DNA of 64,000 nucleotides from Intestinibacter bartlettii (lineage in GTDB: Bacteria; Bacillota; Clostridia; Peptostreptococcales; Peptostreptococcaceae): positions 1-64,000 of the forward strand of contig NZ_JAHLOQ010000019.1 in assembly GCF_018917435.1 (NCBI RefSeq). The letters are read 5' to 3'. The notes under the pieces were generated by a model that worked only from the letters and a program-made list of their open reading frames with translations, ran no database searches and was not told the DNA's origin. Shown in pieces: positions 17,637-25,834 of the stretch (positions are counted from its first letter, which is position 1; each line of letters begins with the position of its first letter). The translations under genes and the position numbers were made by a program.

Positions 17637-17975
17637 TTAAGCTTTTTTTACTACTGAAGATTTAAGTTTCATAGCTCCGAAACCATCTATTTTACATTCT
17701 ATATCATGTCCGTCAGCAGCATCTGGAACTAATCTTATGTTTTTAACTTTAGTTCCTATTTTTATTGAAGAAGAAGCTCCTTTAACTTTTAAGTCTTTAA
17801 CAACTGTTACAGAATCTCCGTCGTTTAAAACGTTTCCGTTAACGTCTTTTATTACGTTTTCTTCTTCTTGAGTATTTGGATTCCACTCATAACCACATTC
17901 TGGGCAAACTACAAGTGATCCATCTTCATAAGTGTATTCAGAATTGCATTTAGGGCAATTTGGTAAATTTTCCAT
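17637..17975 (-). CDS. YjdM/PhnA-family zinc-ribbon protein
   Basis: 112 residues. N-terminal zinc ribbon with C-x2-C (CPKCNSEY) and C-x2-C (CPECGYEW), then the PhnA domain with [24 protein letters not shown] read as the motif [15 protein letters not shown], and the family ending [13 protein letters not shown]. Members were named after the phosphonate cluster but do not hydrolyse phosphonoacetate; their role is unknown. Full length, AGGAGG-like site upstream on the minus strand, monocistronic with its own terminator. Confidence 0.95.
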   Translation of the reverse strand: MENLPNCPKCNSEYTYEDGSLVVCPECGYEWNPNTQEEENVIKDVNGNVLNDGDSVTVVKDLKVKGASSSIKIGTKVKNIRLVPDAADGHDIECKIDGFGAMKLKSSVVKKA

Positions 17976-18109
17976 TTTAAGGTCCTCCTAAAATTTGAGT
18001 ATTAGAAATTATATAATACCATAGCACGGGTTTTACTTCAAATAATAATTTATAACACATTATAATTTCTGCACATGTATTTAAAATAAATTTACCTTGT
18101 TAAAAGTCT

Positions 18110-18601
18110 TTAGAATAAATATTTCTTTATTACCTGCCATTCTTCAATAAGTTTTTTTAATGAAAATCTAGCATTGGCAGGGCTTGTTGATGGAAGTTTG
18201 ATAGCTTTTAAATTTGTATTTTTTTCACAATATTTTTTATAAAGTTCATATGATTTTCCACCATTGCAAAATATTTGTTTTATATTACACTTATCTATAA
18301 TTTTATTTAAATCATTTGCAACTACATTTTTGATGCTGCTATCACTAGAGCCTTCTATATCACAACTAGCAATAACATCCCAAAGGGCAATATTATTATC
18401 TAATAAAAACTTTTTCTTTTCTTCAATAGAAATCGGAGTATCTACTCCTACGACTGAAGATAAAACCTTCCAAAATCTATTTTGTGGATGATGATAAAAA
18501 AATTGATTTTCTCTAGATTTTACCGACGGAAAAGAACCTAAAACCAATATTTTAGAATTTTTATCATAAATTGGAGGGATTTCATGCTTTACATTTTCCA
18601 T
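18110..18601 (-). CDS. DNA-deoxyinosine glycosylase (uracil-DNA glycosylase superfamily)
   Basis: 163 residues. Motif A-like LVLGSFPSVKSRENQFFYHHPQNRFWKVL (seen as LGSFPS and HHPQNRFWK) and the C-terminal motif LPSTSPANARF match the hypoxanthine/deoxyinosine glycosylase branch of the UDG superfamily. It would remove deaminated purine bases from DNA in the cytoplasm as the first step of base excision repair. Length is normal. Single gene; ribosome site AAAGGA upstream on the minus strand. Confidence 0.9.
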   Translation of the reverse strand: MENVKHEIPPIYDKNSKILVLGSFPSVKSRENQFFYHHPQNRFWKVLSSVVGVDTPISIEEKKKFLLDNNIALWDVIASCDIEGSSDSSIKNVVANDLNKIIDKCNIKQIFCNGGKSYELYKKYCEKNTNLKAIKLPSTSPANARFSLKKLIEEWQVIKKYLF

Positions 18602-18727
18602 TTTTATAATCCTTTCTAAAGTAATGAATTTCTTAATTTAATAATACAAACTATTGTAAAAGTGTCAAGATAGTACGAAAACGATTGTTTGGTAAATATA
18701 ACTAAACATACAAAATTCGATAAACTT

Positions 18728-18757
18728 TGACAAAAGTTAGTTAAATAATGTAAAATA
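18728..18757 (+). promoter_or_regulatory. Probable SigA promoter of the SH3/NlpC gene
   Basis: TTGACA followed after 17-18 bases by GTAAAAT/TAAAAT, about 60 bases upstream of the chosen start. Confidence 0.5.
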
Positions 18758-18813
18758 GAAAAATGGGTATATTTTCAAAGGTATACTTTAAAAAAATATT
18801 AGGAGAGAAGAGT

Positions 18814-19977
18814 ATGAGTATAAACAAGAATTACATCGTGGCAACTGCTATGATGGCATCAGTAGCTTTACCATTAGTTAACGTATCTCATGTAGATGCT
18901 GCTACTGATATGAGAACTGTTACGGCTTCATCACTAAATTTTAGATCTGGGCCATCGACTAGTTATAGCATAATTGGCTCATTACAAAAAGGACAACAAG
19001 TAGAGTACATAAGCGCATCAGGAGATTGGGCAAAAGTAAAACACAATGGAGTTACAGGATATGTACATGCAGATTATTTATCAAAAAGTACATCAACAGG
19101 AACTTCAACTGGTACTTCAACAAGCCAAGCTACTACTCAATACGTAAATGCAACAGCAGGACTTAACGTTAGAAGTGGAGCAGGAACAAGCTATTCTAAA
19201 ATAGGAATGCTAGCTTACAAAGAAAAAGTAACAGTATTATCTACATCTAATGGATGGGCAAAAATAAACTACAACGGAAAAACTGGATATGTAAGTAGTT
19301 CATATTTACAAAGTACAATGCCAGGTGGTACAACTACTGGTAATGATACAACAACATCAAATACTACTATTAAATATGTAAATGCAACAGCAGGACTTAA
19401 TGTTAGAAGTGGAGCAGGAACAAGCTACTCTAAAATAGGAATGTTAGCTTACAAAGAAAAAGTAACAGTATTATCTACATCTAATGGATGGGCAAAAATA
19501 AACTACAATGGAAAAACTGGATATGTAAGTAGTTCATATTTACAAAGTACAGTACCAAGTGGTTCAAGCAGTTCAAATGGTAATACATCTGTATCAGCAA
19601 GTGCTAGTGCAGTAATAGCATATGCAAAATCTTTATTAGGAAAACCATATGTATGGGGTGCACAAGGGCCAAATAGCTTTGACTGTTCAGGATTTACATA
19701 CTATGTATTTAAAAATAAAGCTGGTATAGTACTTCCAAGAACATCAAGTGCTCAAAGTAAGTATGGAACATATGTAAGCAAAAGTAACTTAAGAGCTGGA
19801 GATTTAGTATTCTTTGATACTAATGGAGTAAATGATGGACAAGTTTCACACGTTGGACTTTACATAGGAAATGGACAAATGATACATGCATCTTACAGCC
19901 AAAAGAAAATAGTAATTGATAACTTTAATAGTAGTTACTATCAAAGAACTTATGTAAATGCAAGAAGAGTTTTATAA
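18814..19977 (+). CDS. Secreted NlpC/P60 peptidoglycan hydrolase with three SH3b repeats
   Basis: 387 residues from ATG 18814, chosen because AGGAG lies just upstream; the frame is open from 18763. Signal peptide at about 1-30 (VATAMMASVALPLVNVSHVDA). Three bacterial SH3 domains follow, separated by Thr/Ser/Gly-rich linkers. Repeats 2 and 3 are identical over 59 residues. The C-terminal NlpC/P60 domain has the catalytic Cys in FDCSGFTYYVF, His in SHVGLYIGNG and a polar third residue (H in MIHASY). It would cut gamma-D-Glu-diamino-acid bonds in cell-wall stem peptides, outside the membrane. Own promoter and terminator. Confidence 0.95.
   Translation: MSINKNYIVATAMMASVALPLVNVSHVDAATDMRTVTASSLNFRSGPSTSYSIIGSLQKGQQVEYISASGDWAKVKHNGVTGYVHADYLSKSTSTGTSTGTSTSQATTQYVNATAGLNVRSGAGTSYSKIGMLAYKEKVTVLSTSNGWAKINYNGKTGYVSSSYLQSTMPGGTTTGNDTTTSNTTIKYVNATAGLNVRSGAGTSYSKIGMLAYKEKVTVLSTSNGWAKINYNGKTGYVSSSYLQSTVPSGSSSSNGNTSVSASASAVIAYAKSLLGKPYVWGAQGPNSFDCSGFTYYVFKNKAGIVLPRTSSAQSKYGTYVSKSNLRAGDLVFFDTNGVNDGQVSHVGLYIGNGQMIHASYSQKKIVIDNFNSSYYQRTYVNARRVL
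19141..19551 (+). repeat. Duplicated SH3b segment inside the NlpC/P60 gene
   Basis: The 177-base units at 19141-19317 and 19375-19551 differ at about 5 bases, all silent, so the two 59-residue SH3 domains (YVNATAGLNV...YLQST) are identical in protein. A 57-base linker separates them. Confidence 0.9.
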
Positions 19978-20051
19978 TACAGAAGTTTGGATTATAAAAT
20001 AAAGATTAATAAAGAGATTTATTGATTAGTACAAATGTAATTTAGTGAATT

Positions 20052-20080
20052 AGCGGTATAACAAAAAATGTTATACCGCT
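20052..20080 (+). terminator. Terminator of the NlpC/P60 gene
   Basis: AGCGGTATAACA / TGTTATACCGCT perfect stem followed by TTTATTT. Confidence 0.8.
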
Positions 20081-20161
20081 TTTATTTAAGTTTTTTAGTT
20101 GAATTAAAAAAATGGTGGATTTTATTAAAAGTCGCTGGGAAAATGTTTTCAAACAATGAAA

Positions 20162-20182
20162 ACTATGGAGTTGGTCTATAGT
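20162..20182. promoter_or_regulatory. Decayed copy of the MerR operator
   Basis: ACTATGGAGTTGGTCTATAGT resembles the perfect dyad at 21437-21457 (17 of 21 positions or so). The flanking -35/-10 boxes are not conserved. Confidence 0.4.
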
Positions 20183-20236
20183 TTGTGTATAGAAGAACAA
20201 AAAAATAAAAAAAGTAAAAAAATGTAAAAGAAAATA

Positions 20237-20265
20237 TTGACAATATTGTATACAAATACTATAAT
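20237..20265 (+). promoter_or_regulatory. Perfect-consensus SigA promoter
   Basis: TTGACA (20237-20242), exactly 17 bases, TATAAT (20260-20265). Both hexamers are full consensus. It drives the candidate small RNA that follows. Confidence 0.75.
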
Positions 20266-20271
20266 AAAGAC

Positions 20272-20498
20272 ATAAGAAATTAAGTTATTAAATTTATGTT
20301 TGAACAACTTAAGTATTGTCATTAAACTGGTGGTGAGTTTATGACAGTGAACTATTCTGTAAATTTTTTCTAACTTAATTCATATTCTACTTTCCCCAAA
20401 GTTAGAATTTTTAAAACAATAACGACCCCGTCTTATGCTACGGAAGTATAAGACAGTATTTTGTAGTAACCATACCCAAATGGTTGCTATTTTTTTTT
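20272..20498 (+). ncRNA. Candidate abundant structured small RNA, about 227 nt
   Basis: From a perfect-consensus promoter to a strong terminator, without a supported open frame. Visible hairpins: TTAAGTT/AACTTAA (20280-20312); TGTCATTAAAC/GTTTATGACA with loop TGGTGGTGA (20317-20346); TTCTAACTT/AAGTTAGAA with a C-rich loop TTTCCCC (20368-20407); GTCTTAT/ATAAGAC (20430-20454); and the terminator. The GGTGG and CCCC loop sequences could form a kissing contact. It lies between the ends of convergent genes, so it is not an mRNA leader. Families worth testing are raiA/SolB and 6S RNA. I do not recognise it. Confidence 0.55.
20464..20498 (+). terminator. Terminator of the second candidate small RNA
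   Basis: TAGTAACCAT/ATGGTTGCTA stem (20464-20489) followed by nine T. Confidence 0.85.
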
Positions 20499-20504
20499 AC
20501 AAAA

Positions 20505-20533
20505 AACACGGCAAGATAAGATCTCGCCGTATC
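20505..20533 (-). terminator. Terminator of the MerR gene
   Basis: ACGGCAAGAT/ATCTCGCCGT stem, followed on the minus strand by GTTTTTT. Confidence 0.75.
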
Positions 20534-20534
20534 C

Positions 20535-21389
20535 CTAATAGTATTTTTTGTGGGTAAATGGAATTTGAAACTTGATTAAACATTCTTCTTCATTAATAAA
20601 GTAAAGAGAAGTGTCAAGATATTTTATAAATCCAGGATATATAGGATTTAGATTTTTATAATTGATCCATTCAATTAGATTTTCAAAATATTCATCAAAA
20701 TTATCCTTAGATAATTTTGTTATAGTTTCTATATAATTTGATGGAGGTACAACTAATATATCCTCAGAATCTTTGTTTAAGTCATATTCTTCAGCGCTTA
20801 TCTCAGTATAATATTCTTGGTTTTCAGTTATTCTTCCAAGTTCAAAAAAGTCGAATAATCCTGCAGAATCAAATTCTTTTCCGTAAAATGAAAACACAAA
20901 CTTATCAATTACTTCTAAAAAATTATGAGAGGTATCCAATAGATTTTTCTTTGAGATACAACATTTATCTGATTTTACAGGTTTTTTAAGTTTTTTAAAA
21001 TAACGTTCATTATATGACTTTACTACAGGAACATTGATCATCAAGTTGCTAGAGTTTACTTCTTTTAAAGTATCTTTAAAAACTTTTTCTATTTTTTTTA
21101 GTGATGCTACTTTTTCTAATAGTACTTTGTGGTGATTTTTAAGGATTGTATGCTGAACCTCAGTATTTGAGTGAAGTAGTAATTTGATATCATGGATAGA
21201 CAAATCTAAATCACGTAAATTTTTAATATGGTTTATTATAGATATGTCTCCTATAGTGTAGTATCTATAACGATTATTGGGATTCTTTTTAGATTCAATT
21301 AAACCTATTTTATCGTAATATCTCAATGTATCGATGGATAGACCTGTAATTTTTGAAGTCTCACTTATATTAAAAGTTAAATCTTTCAT
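20535..21389 (-). CDS. MerR-family transcriptional regulator
   Basis: 284 residues. N-terminal winged HTH typical of MerR (FNISETSKITGLSIDTLRYYDKIGLIESKK) and the wing NNRYRYYTIGDISIINHIKNLRDLDLSI; then a coiled-coil dimerisation helix (about 75-120) and a C-terminal ligand region of about 150 residues that I cannot assign to a known effector family. MerR proteins bind within over-long promoter spacers and untwist them on signal. A perfect dyad inside a 19-bp spacer promoter lies 45 bases upstream, divergently, and is the likely target. Inducer unknown. Confidence 0.9.
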   Translation of the reverse strand: MKDLTFNISETSKITGLSIDTLRYYDKIGLIESKKNPNNRYRYYTIGDISIINHIKNLRDLDLSIHDIKLLLHSNTEVQHTILKNHHKVLLEKVASLKKIEKVFKDTLKEVNSSNLMINVPVVKSYNERYFKKLKKPVKSDKCCISKKNLLDTSHNFLEVIDKFVFSFYGKEFDSAGLFDFFELGRITENQEYYTEISAEEYDLNKDSEDILVVPPSNYIETITKLSKDNFDEYFENLIEWINYKNLNPIYPGFIKYLDTSLYFINEEECLIKFQIPFTHKKYY

Positions 21390-21433
21390 TTGTATGTCTC
21401 CTACTAATTGTTAAAAATATTTGTAAAATTAGG

Positions 21434-21464
21434 TTGACTATGGAGTTACTCCATAGTTTATTAT
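21434..21464 (+). promoter_or_regulatory. MerR-type promoter: 19-bp spacer holding a perfect dyad
   Basis: TTGACT (21434-21439), 19-bp spacer, TATTAT (21459-21464). The spacer is covered by ACTATGGAGT-T-ACTCCATAGT (21437-21457), a perfect 10-1-10 palindrome. This is the classic MerR-activated promoter geometry, next to and divergent from the MerR gene. Confidence 0.75.
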
Positions 21465-21620
21465 ATAAGTATAGAAAAAATAAAGATTTTAGTCAACTTT
21501 TGATTGACTATATTTTAACAAAAGATATTGTTATTGTTTTAAAATTTCGTTTTGGGGAAAATGAATATGTTTTGTACGGGAGAAGGCTGTATCATTATGA
21601 TACAGCCTTCTATTGTTTTT
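21465..21620 (+). ncRNA. Short transcript region downstream of the MerR-type promoter
   Basis: About 150 bases between the MerR-type promoter and a strong terminator. It contains a small hairpin AGTCAA/TTGACT near 21494-21512 but no ribosome site plus open frame that I trust. It may be a regulated small RNA or the remnant of a lost target gene. Confidence 0.35.
21581..21620 (+). terminator. Strong terminator downstream of the MerR-type promoter
   Basis: AGAAGGCTGTATCAT/ATGATACAGCCTTCT, 15-bp perfect stem with one-base loop at 21581-21611, then T-rich. Confidence 0.75.
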
Positions 21621-21739
21621 AATAAAATATATATAGTAATACTTTGAATAAACATCTTCTTAGTGTAAAATATATCATATCTATTTGACTAGATACAAAA
21701 TAACTATAAATTGGTAAAATAAAAGAATGGGAGATATAT

Positions 21740-22387
21740 ATGAAGAAGAATTACGACATAATAGCATTTGATTTAGATGGAACATTAACAGCATCAGATA
21801 GAGGGATAACTAATTCGATGCAAATAGCACTTAGACATTTTGGAATCGAGAGAGATACAGAATCTCTAAAAAGACATATAGGGCCATCATTAACTGATAC
21901 TTTCAGAGAATATGTAGGTGATGATGAAGAACAAATACAATTAGCAATAAAAAAATATAGAGAGTATTATGTTGCTGGTGGCATGCTAGAAAATGAAGTA
22001 TATGAAGGTGTAGAAGATACATTAAAAGAAATAAAAAGTAGAGGAAAGAAAATAATATTAGCATCATCAAAACCAATGGTTTACTGTGAAAAAATATTAG
22101 CGCATTATGGATTAGATAAATATTTTGATTTTATAGGTGGAAGTAACTTAGACGAAACTCGTTCTAAAAAAGTAGAGGTTATATCTTTCGCATTAGAAAA
22201 TATAAATGCAACTCCAGGATCAAATGTACTTATGGTTGGGGATAGAGAGTACGACATATTAGGTGCTAAAGGATTAGGCATGGACTCAGTAGGGGTTTTA
22301 TTTGGTTATGGAAGCAAAGAAGAACTTCAACAAGCTGGAGCTACTTACACGATAGAAAAAATGACTGATCTTTTAGAAATAGTTTAA
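21740..22387 (+). CDS. HAD-superfamily hydrolase, phosphoglycolate-phosphatase-like
   Basis: 215 residues. Motif I FDLDGTLTASD (nucleophile Asp), a helical cap of about 60 residues (HAD-IA subclass), motif II in IILASSK, motif III Lys around ETRSKK and motif IV MVGDREYDILGA. Family members remove phosphate from small metabolites such as phosphoglycolate or nucleoside monophosphates; the substrate is not deducible. ATG behind GGGAG. Transcribed alone. Confidence 0.9.
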   Translation: MKKNYDIIAFDLDGTLTASDRGITNSMQIALRHFGIERDTESLKRHIGPSLTDTFREYVGDDEEQIQLAIKKYREYYVAGGMLENEVYEGVEDTLKEIKSRGKKIILASSKPMVYCEKILAHYGLDKYFDFIGGSNLDETRSKKVEVISFALENINATPGSNVLMVGDREYDILGAKGLGMDSVGVLFGYGSKEELQQAGATYTIEKMTDLLEIV

Positions 22388-22489
22388 ATTAGAAAGTGAA
22401 TCTTTTAATTTAGAAAACCTAAAAAAATGCAAATTAAATACATATCAAGCTATAGATATATCAAGATTTTTAGGCATAACAATAAAAGA

Positions 22490-23167
22490 CTAGCTTTTTT
22501 TTACTTTTTTATAATTTTTAATATAATAATATGCTATAAATAGAGGAATTAATATTATTAAAAGTATTTCTAAAACTAATAAACAAAGGATATAATGGTT
22601 GCCACAGATTATACCTATAGGAAGAAAAACTATACTACTAGACATCCAATATGAGCCCAAATTATGATGTATTTTTTGCCAAACATCATCATCCATTAGA
22701 TGAATAGGTATTTTAATACAAAATGTTGAGTTTCTAGTACAATTTGAAAAAATATATCCTAAAAATATAAACACAAAGCAAATTATAGAACTTAATAAAT
22801 TATAAAAATTAAATTTAGATAAAAAATCTGCACCTTTAAGTGAAGTAGATAATTCAAGCATACTTAAAAGATTTATTGATATAAGAAATAACATAGTAGC
22901 TGCATTGCTAACTTTGTCTTCTAATTCTGCTTCAAATTTTTCAACAAATACTCTAGGTTTAAAATAAGTGAAAACTGCTAATAAAAATGGTATAATCAAC
23001 ACTTTTCCTTTGTGATCCCAATTTGCAATTTCTCCTACAGTAGTATAATAGGAGGGAACTTGCTCCGGAATATAAGGGTATACAAAAAGAGTTATTATCA
23101 GTGGTGCGAAACCAATCAAATAATATATAAATTTTTTAAATAAAAGTTTTTTATTTTTGCTTTGCAT
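22490..23167 (-). CDS. DUF1648-domain membrane protein
   Basis: 225 residues with about six hydrophobic segments. The first (FIYYLIGFAPLIITLFVYPYI) is followed by PEQVPSYYTTVGEIANWDHKG, the DUF1648 signature (proline, then G-E-x-x-x-W-x-x-K). DUF1648 proteins include SdpI-like immunity and signalling proteins and regulators of unknown role. No adjacent toxin or regulator gene is present. Monocistronic. Function unknown. Confidence 0.75.
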   Translation of the reverse strand: MQSKNKKLLFKKFIYYLIGFAPLIITLFVYPYIPEQVPSYYTTVGEIANWDHKGKVLIIPFLLAVFTYFKPRVFVEKFEAELEDKVSNAATMLFLISINLLSMLELSTSLKGADFLSKFNFYNLLSSIICFVFIFLGYIFSNCTRNSTFCIKIPIHLMDDDVWQKIHHNLGSYWMSSSIVFLPIGIICGNHYILCLLVLEILLIILIPLFIAYYYIKNYKKVKKS

Positions 23168-23367
23168 ATATAAATTATTCCTCCAAATATTATAATATTA
23201 TTTATTATAATATATCTTAAAAAGAAATACATTAAAAAATATAAATTTAACATAAGGTAGTAAATTCTAATAATATTTTAATAAATATAAAGTTAATTAT
23301 TGAAAATATTAAAAATACAAAATGTGGTATAATAAGTATAGATTGAATATTTTAAGGGGGAATTCAA

Positions 23368-23886
23368 ATGGATTTATTTGAAGCTTTAAAAGGAAGAAGA
23401 AGTGTTCGCGCATATAAAGACGAACAAATAAAAGATGAAGAATTAAATAAAATATTAGAAGCAGGTAAGTATGCTGCAACTGGAATGGGAAGACAATCTC
23501 CTATAATGATAGTTGTTCAAGACAAAGAAACTATAGCACAATTATCAAAAATGAATGCCAAAGTATTTGGAAAAGAAGGTATGGATCCTTTTTATGGAGC
23601 ACCAACAGTAGTTATCGTACTAGCAGACAAAAACATGCCAACTTGTGTTGAAGACGGAAGTTTAGTAATGGGGAATTTAATGAATGCTGCTTATGGATTA
23701 GGTGTAGGTTCTTGCTGGATTCACAGAGCAAAAGAAGAATTCGAAAGCGAAGAAGGTAAGGCACTTCTTAAAAAATGGGGCGTAGAAGGCGATTACATAG
23801 GGGTTGGTCACTGCATATTAGGATATGCAAAGGACGAACCAAAACCGGCAGCACCTCGTAAAGAAGGATATGTAGTTAGAGTTTAA
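23368..23886 (+). CDS. Nitroreductase-family FMN oxidoreductase
   Basis: 172 residues, with the FMN-binding start GRRSVRAYKDEQI, the segment YAATGMGRQSP, the central VMGNLMNAAYGLGVGSCWI and C-terminal GHCILGYAK. These are family hallmarks. It would use NAD(P)H to reduce nitro or quinone-like compounds in the cytoplasm; the physiological substrate is unknown. The promoter has an extended -10 (TGGTATAAT) about 35 bases upstream; ribosome site AGGGGG. Own terminator. Confidence 0.92.
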   Translation: MDLFEALKGRRSVRAYKDEQIKDEELNKILEAGKYAATGMGRQSPIMIVVQDKETIAQLSKMNAKVFGKEGMDPFYGAPTVVIVLADKNMPTCVEDGSLVMGNLMNAAYGLGVGSCWIHRAKEEFESEEGKALLKKWGVEGDYIGVGHCILGYAKDEPKPAAPRKEGYVVRV

Positions 23887-23926
23887 TAATAAAAGATATT
23901 TTTTATAACATATAATAAAATTAATT

Positions 23927-23960
23927 AAAATGGGTTTCGGTTTTCGGAATCCATTTTTTT
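23927..23960 (+). terminator. Terminator of the nitroreductase gene
   Basis: AAAATGGGTT ... AATCCATTTTTTT hairpin with T run. Confidence 0.7.
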
Positions 23961-24109
23961 AGCATATATAAGGCAAAATTATGTATAAATATATAGAAAA
24001 CTATAATGATTAAAAAATAGTTCATAAAATTTTGATACAATACATTTTAATACATAAAAATGTTAAAAATAAAAACATACGGAATTATGAAAAAAGAAAG
24101 GGTTTAATC

Positions 24110-25693
24110 ATGACTAAAAAACTTTTTTACAACGGAGATATATTAACTCTTGAAGATGAATTATATGCAGAGGCTATCTTAGTAGAAGACGGAAAAATTA
24201 AAGCAGTAGGCAAAAAAGACGAGCTTATGAGTCAAAATGAAGATGCTGAGATGATAGATTTAGAAGGAAAGACTTTAATGCCATCATTCATAGATGCACA
24301 TAGTCACTTCTTTGGATATGCAAACAGCAAATTACAAGTATCATTAGAAGATGCAGTTGATTTTGAAGATATAGCAAACAGAATTAAAACATTTATAGAA
24401 AAAAACAACGTTCCAGCAGGTGTTTGGATAAATGCGAATAATTTCGACTACAACACATTAGCAGAAAAAACTTATCCAAGAATAGATTTCTTAGATGAAG
24501 TTGTGCCAAACAATCCGATTATAATTTCAAATAAATCTGGACACAACGGACTTGTTAACTCTCTTGGAATGAAAGAGTTAGGAATAACAATAGACACTCC
24601 AGACCCAGAAGGTGGAGTGATATTTAAAGAAGATGGAAAACTTAACGGATATCTTGAAGAAAATGCATTTATAAACAACGTTCAAAGAGTTCCAATGTCA
24701 TCAACTGAAGACATTATGAAAGCAGTACTTGAGGCTCAAAACGACTATGCTTCTTACGGAATAACAACGATGCAAGAAGGTATGGTAGTTCCTCTATTAG
24801 CTGATTTACTAGCTTATATGGCACATTCAGGAATGATGAAAATAGACTATATTGCTTATGTAGATATAAGAGAAAAAGAAAAAATCTTTGAAAAACTTCA
24901 AGGATGTATAAATGAGTATAAAAACCACTTTAAAATAGGAGGATTTAAAACTTTCCTTGATGGTTCACCACAAGGCAGAACTGCTTATATGAGAACTGAT
25001 TATCAAGGAGAAGAAGGATACAGAGCTTATCCAGTTATGAGTGGAGAAGAATTAGAAGGCTTAATCGAAATAGCATTAAAAGAAAATATGCAAATATTAG
25101 CTCACTGTAATGGAGATGCTGCTGTAGCTCAATATTTAGAACAATATAAAAAAGCAAAAGAAAACTTAAACACAGATAACGATATAAGACCAGTTATAGT
25201 TCATGCTCAACTTATGGGGATTGATCAATTGCCAGAAGTTAAAAAACTAGGAATGATACCATCATTCTTCGTAGCCCACGTTTACCACTGGGGTAACATC
25301 CACGTTCAAAACTTCGGACTAGAAAGAGCGAGCCAAATATCACCTGCAAAAGCAGCACTAGATTTAGGTATTAAATTTACATTCCACCAAGATGCTCCAG
25401 TTATCGAGCCAAATATGCTTGAAACAATATGGATAGCTTGCAACAGAAAAATGAAAGATGGAACAATATTAGGTGAAGACCAAAGAATACCAGTGCTTGC
25501 TGCAATAGAAGCAGTAACAAAGAATGCAGCTTATCAATACTTTGAAGAAGACATCAAAGGAACAATAAAAGAAAATAAATTAGCTGACTTAGTAATACTT
25601 GATAAAAACCCATTAAAAGTAGATGTTGACGATATAAGAAATATAAAAGTTGTAGAAACTTTCAAAGAAGGAAATTCTATTTATAAAGCATAA
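24110..25693 (+). CDS. YtcJ-like metal-dependent amidohydrolase
   Basis: 527 residues from ATG 24110 behind GAAAGGG; the open frame extends 26 codons further upstream without a ribosome site. Amidohydrolase_3 layout: N-terminal beta domain (KLFYNGDILTLED), metal site FIDAHSHFFGY, GSPQGRTAYM, a second metal His in AHCNGDAAV, then VHAQLMG, FHQDAPV and the closing LADLVILDKNP. Enzymes of this group hydrolyse amide or imide bonds of unknown substrates, with one or two zinc ions. It is near several M20-type hydrolases in this window but not co-transcribed with them. Confidence 0.9.
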   Translation: MTKKLFYNGDILTLEDELYAEAILVEDGKIKAVGKKDELMSQNEDAEMIDLEGKTLMPSFIDAHSHFFGYANSKLQVSLEDAVDFEDIANRIKTFIEKNNVPAGVWINANNFDYNTLAEKTYPRIDFLDEVVPNNPIIISNKSGHNGLVNSLGMKELGITIDTPDPEGGVIFKEDGKLNGYLEENAFINNVQRVPMSSTEDIMKAVLEAQNDYASYGITTMQEGMVVPLLADLLAYMAHSGMMKIDYIAYVDIREKEKIFEKLQGCINEYKNHFKIGGFKTFLDGSPQGRTAYMRTDYQGEEGYRAYPVMSGEELEGLIEIALKENMQILAHCNGDAAVAQYLEQYKKAKENLNTDNDIRPVIVHAQLMGIDQLPEVKKLGMIPSFFVAHVYHWGNIHVQNFGLERASQISPAKAALDLGIKFTFHQDAPVIEPNMLETIWIACNRKMKDGTILGEDQRIPVLAAIEAVTKNAAYQYFEEDIKGTIKENKLADLVILDKNPLKVDVDDIRNIKVVETFKEGNSIYKA

Positions 25694-25720
25694 TTATAAA
25701 TTATTGATAAAATATTTAAT

Positions 25721-25760
25721 AAAAAGGAGCCAAGTTCTATTTGAATTGGCTTCTTTTTTT
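25721..25760 (+). terminator. Terminator of the amidohydrolase gene
   Basis: AAAAAGGAGCCAA ... TTGGCTTCTTTTTTT with one mismatch. Confidence 0.75.
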
Positions 25761-25834
25761 GTATAATTAAGTAAGATTTAGTTGTATTTAAGTGGATAAA
25801 AACTTAGTATAATTAAGAATTTAGGGGGATAGAT

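Noticed and set aside
18763-18813. GGGTAT near 18765 as a third SigB-type promoter
   Set aside because: No GTTT-type -35 at 12-15 bases upstream, and a better SigA promoter is present.
21434-21622. 62-codon open frame starting at TTG
   Set aside because: Its start lies in the -35 box of a MerR-type promoter and it reads through a strong terminator, so it is not a credible gene.
22388-22493. Open stretch after the HAD gene encoding a string ending ISRFLGITIKD
   Set aside because: No start codon with ribosome site, only about 35 codons, and it overlaps the end of the convergent DUF1648 gene. It may be a gene remnant, but I cannot name a family.
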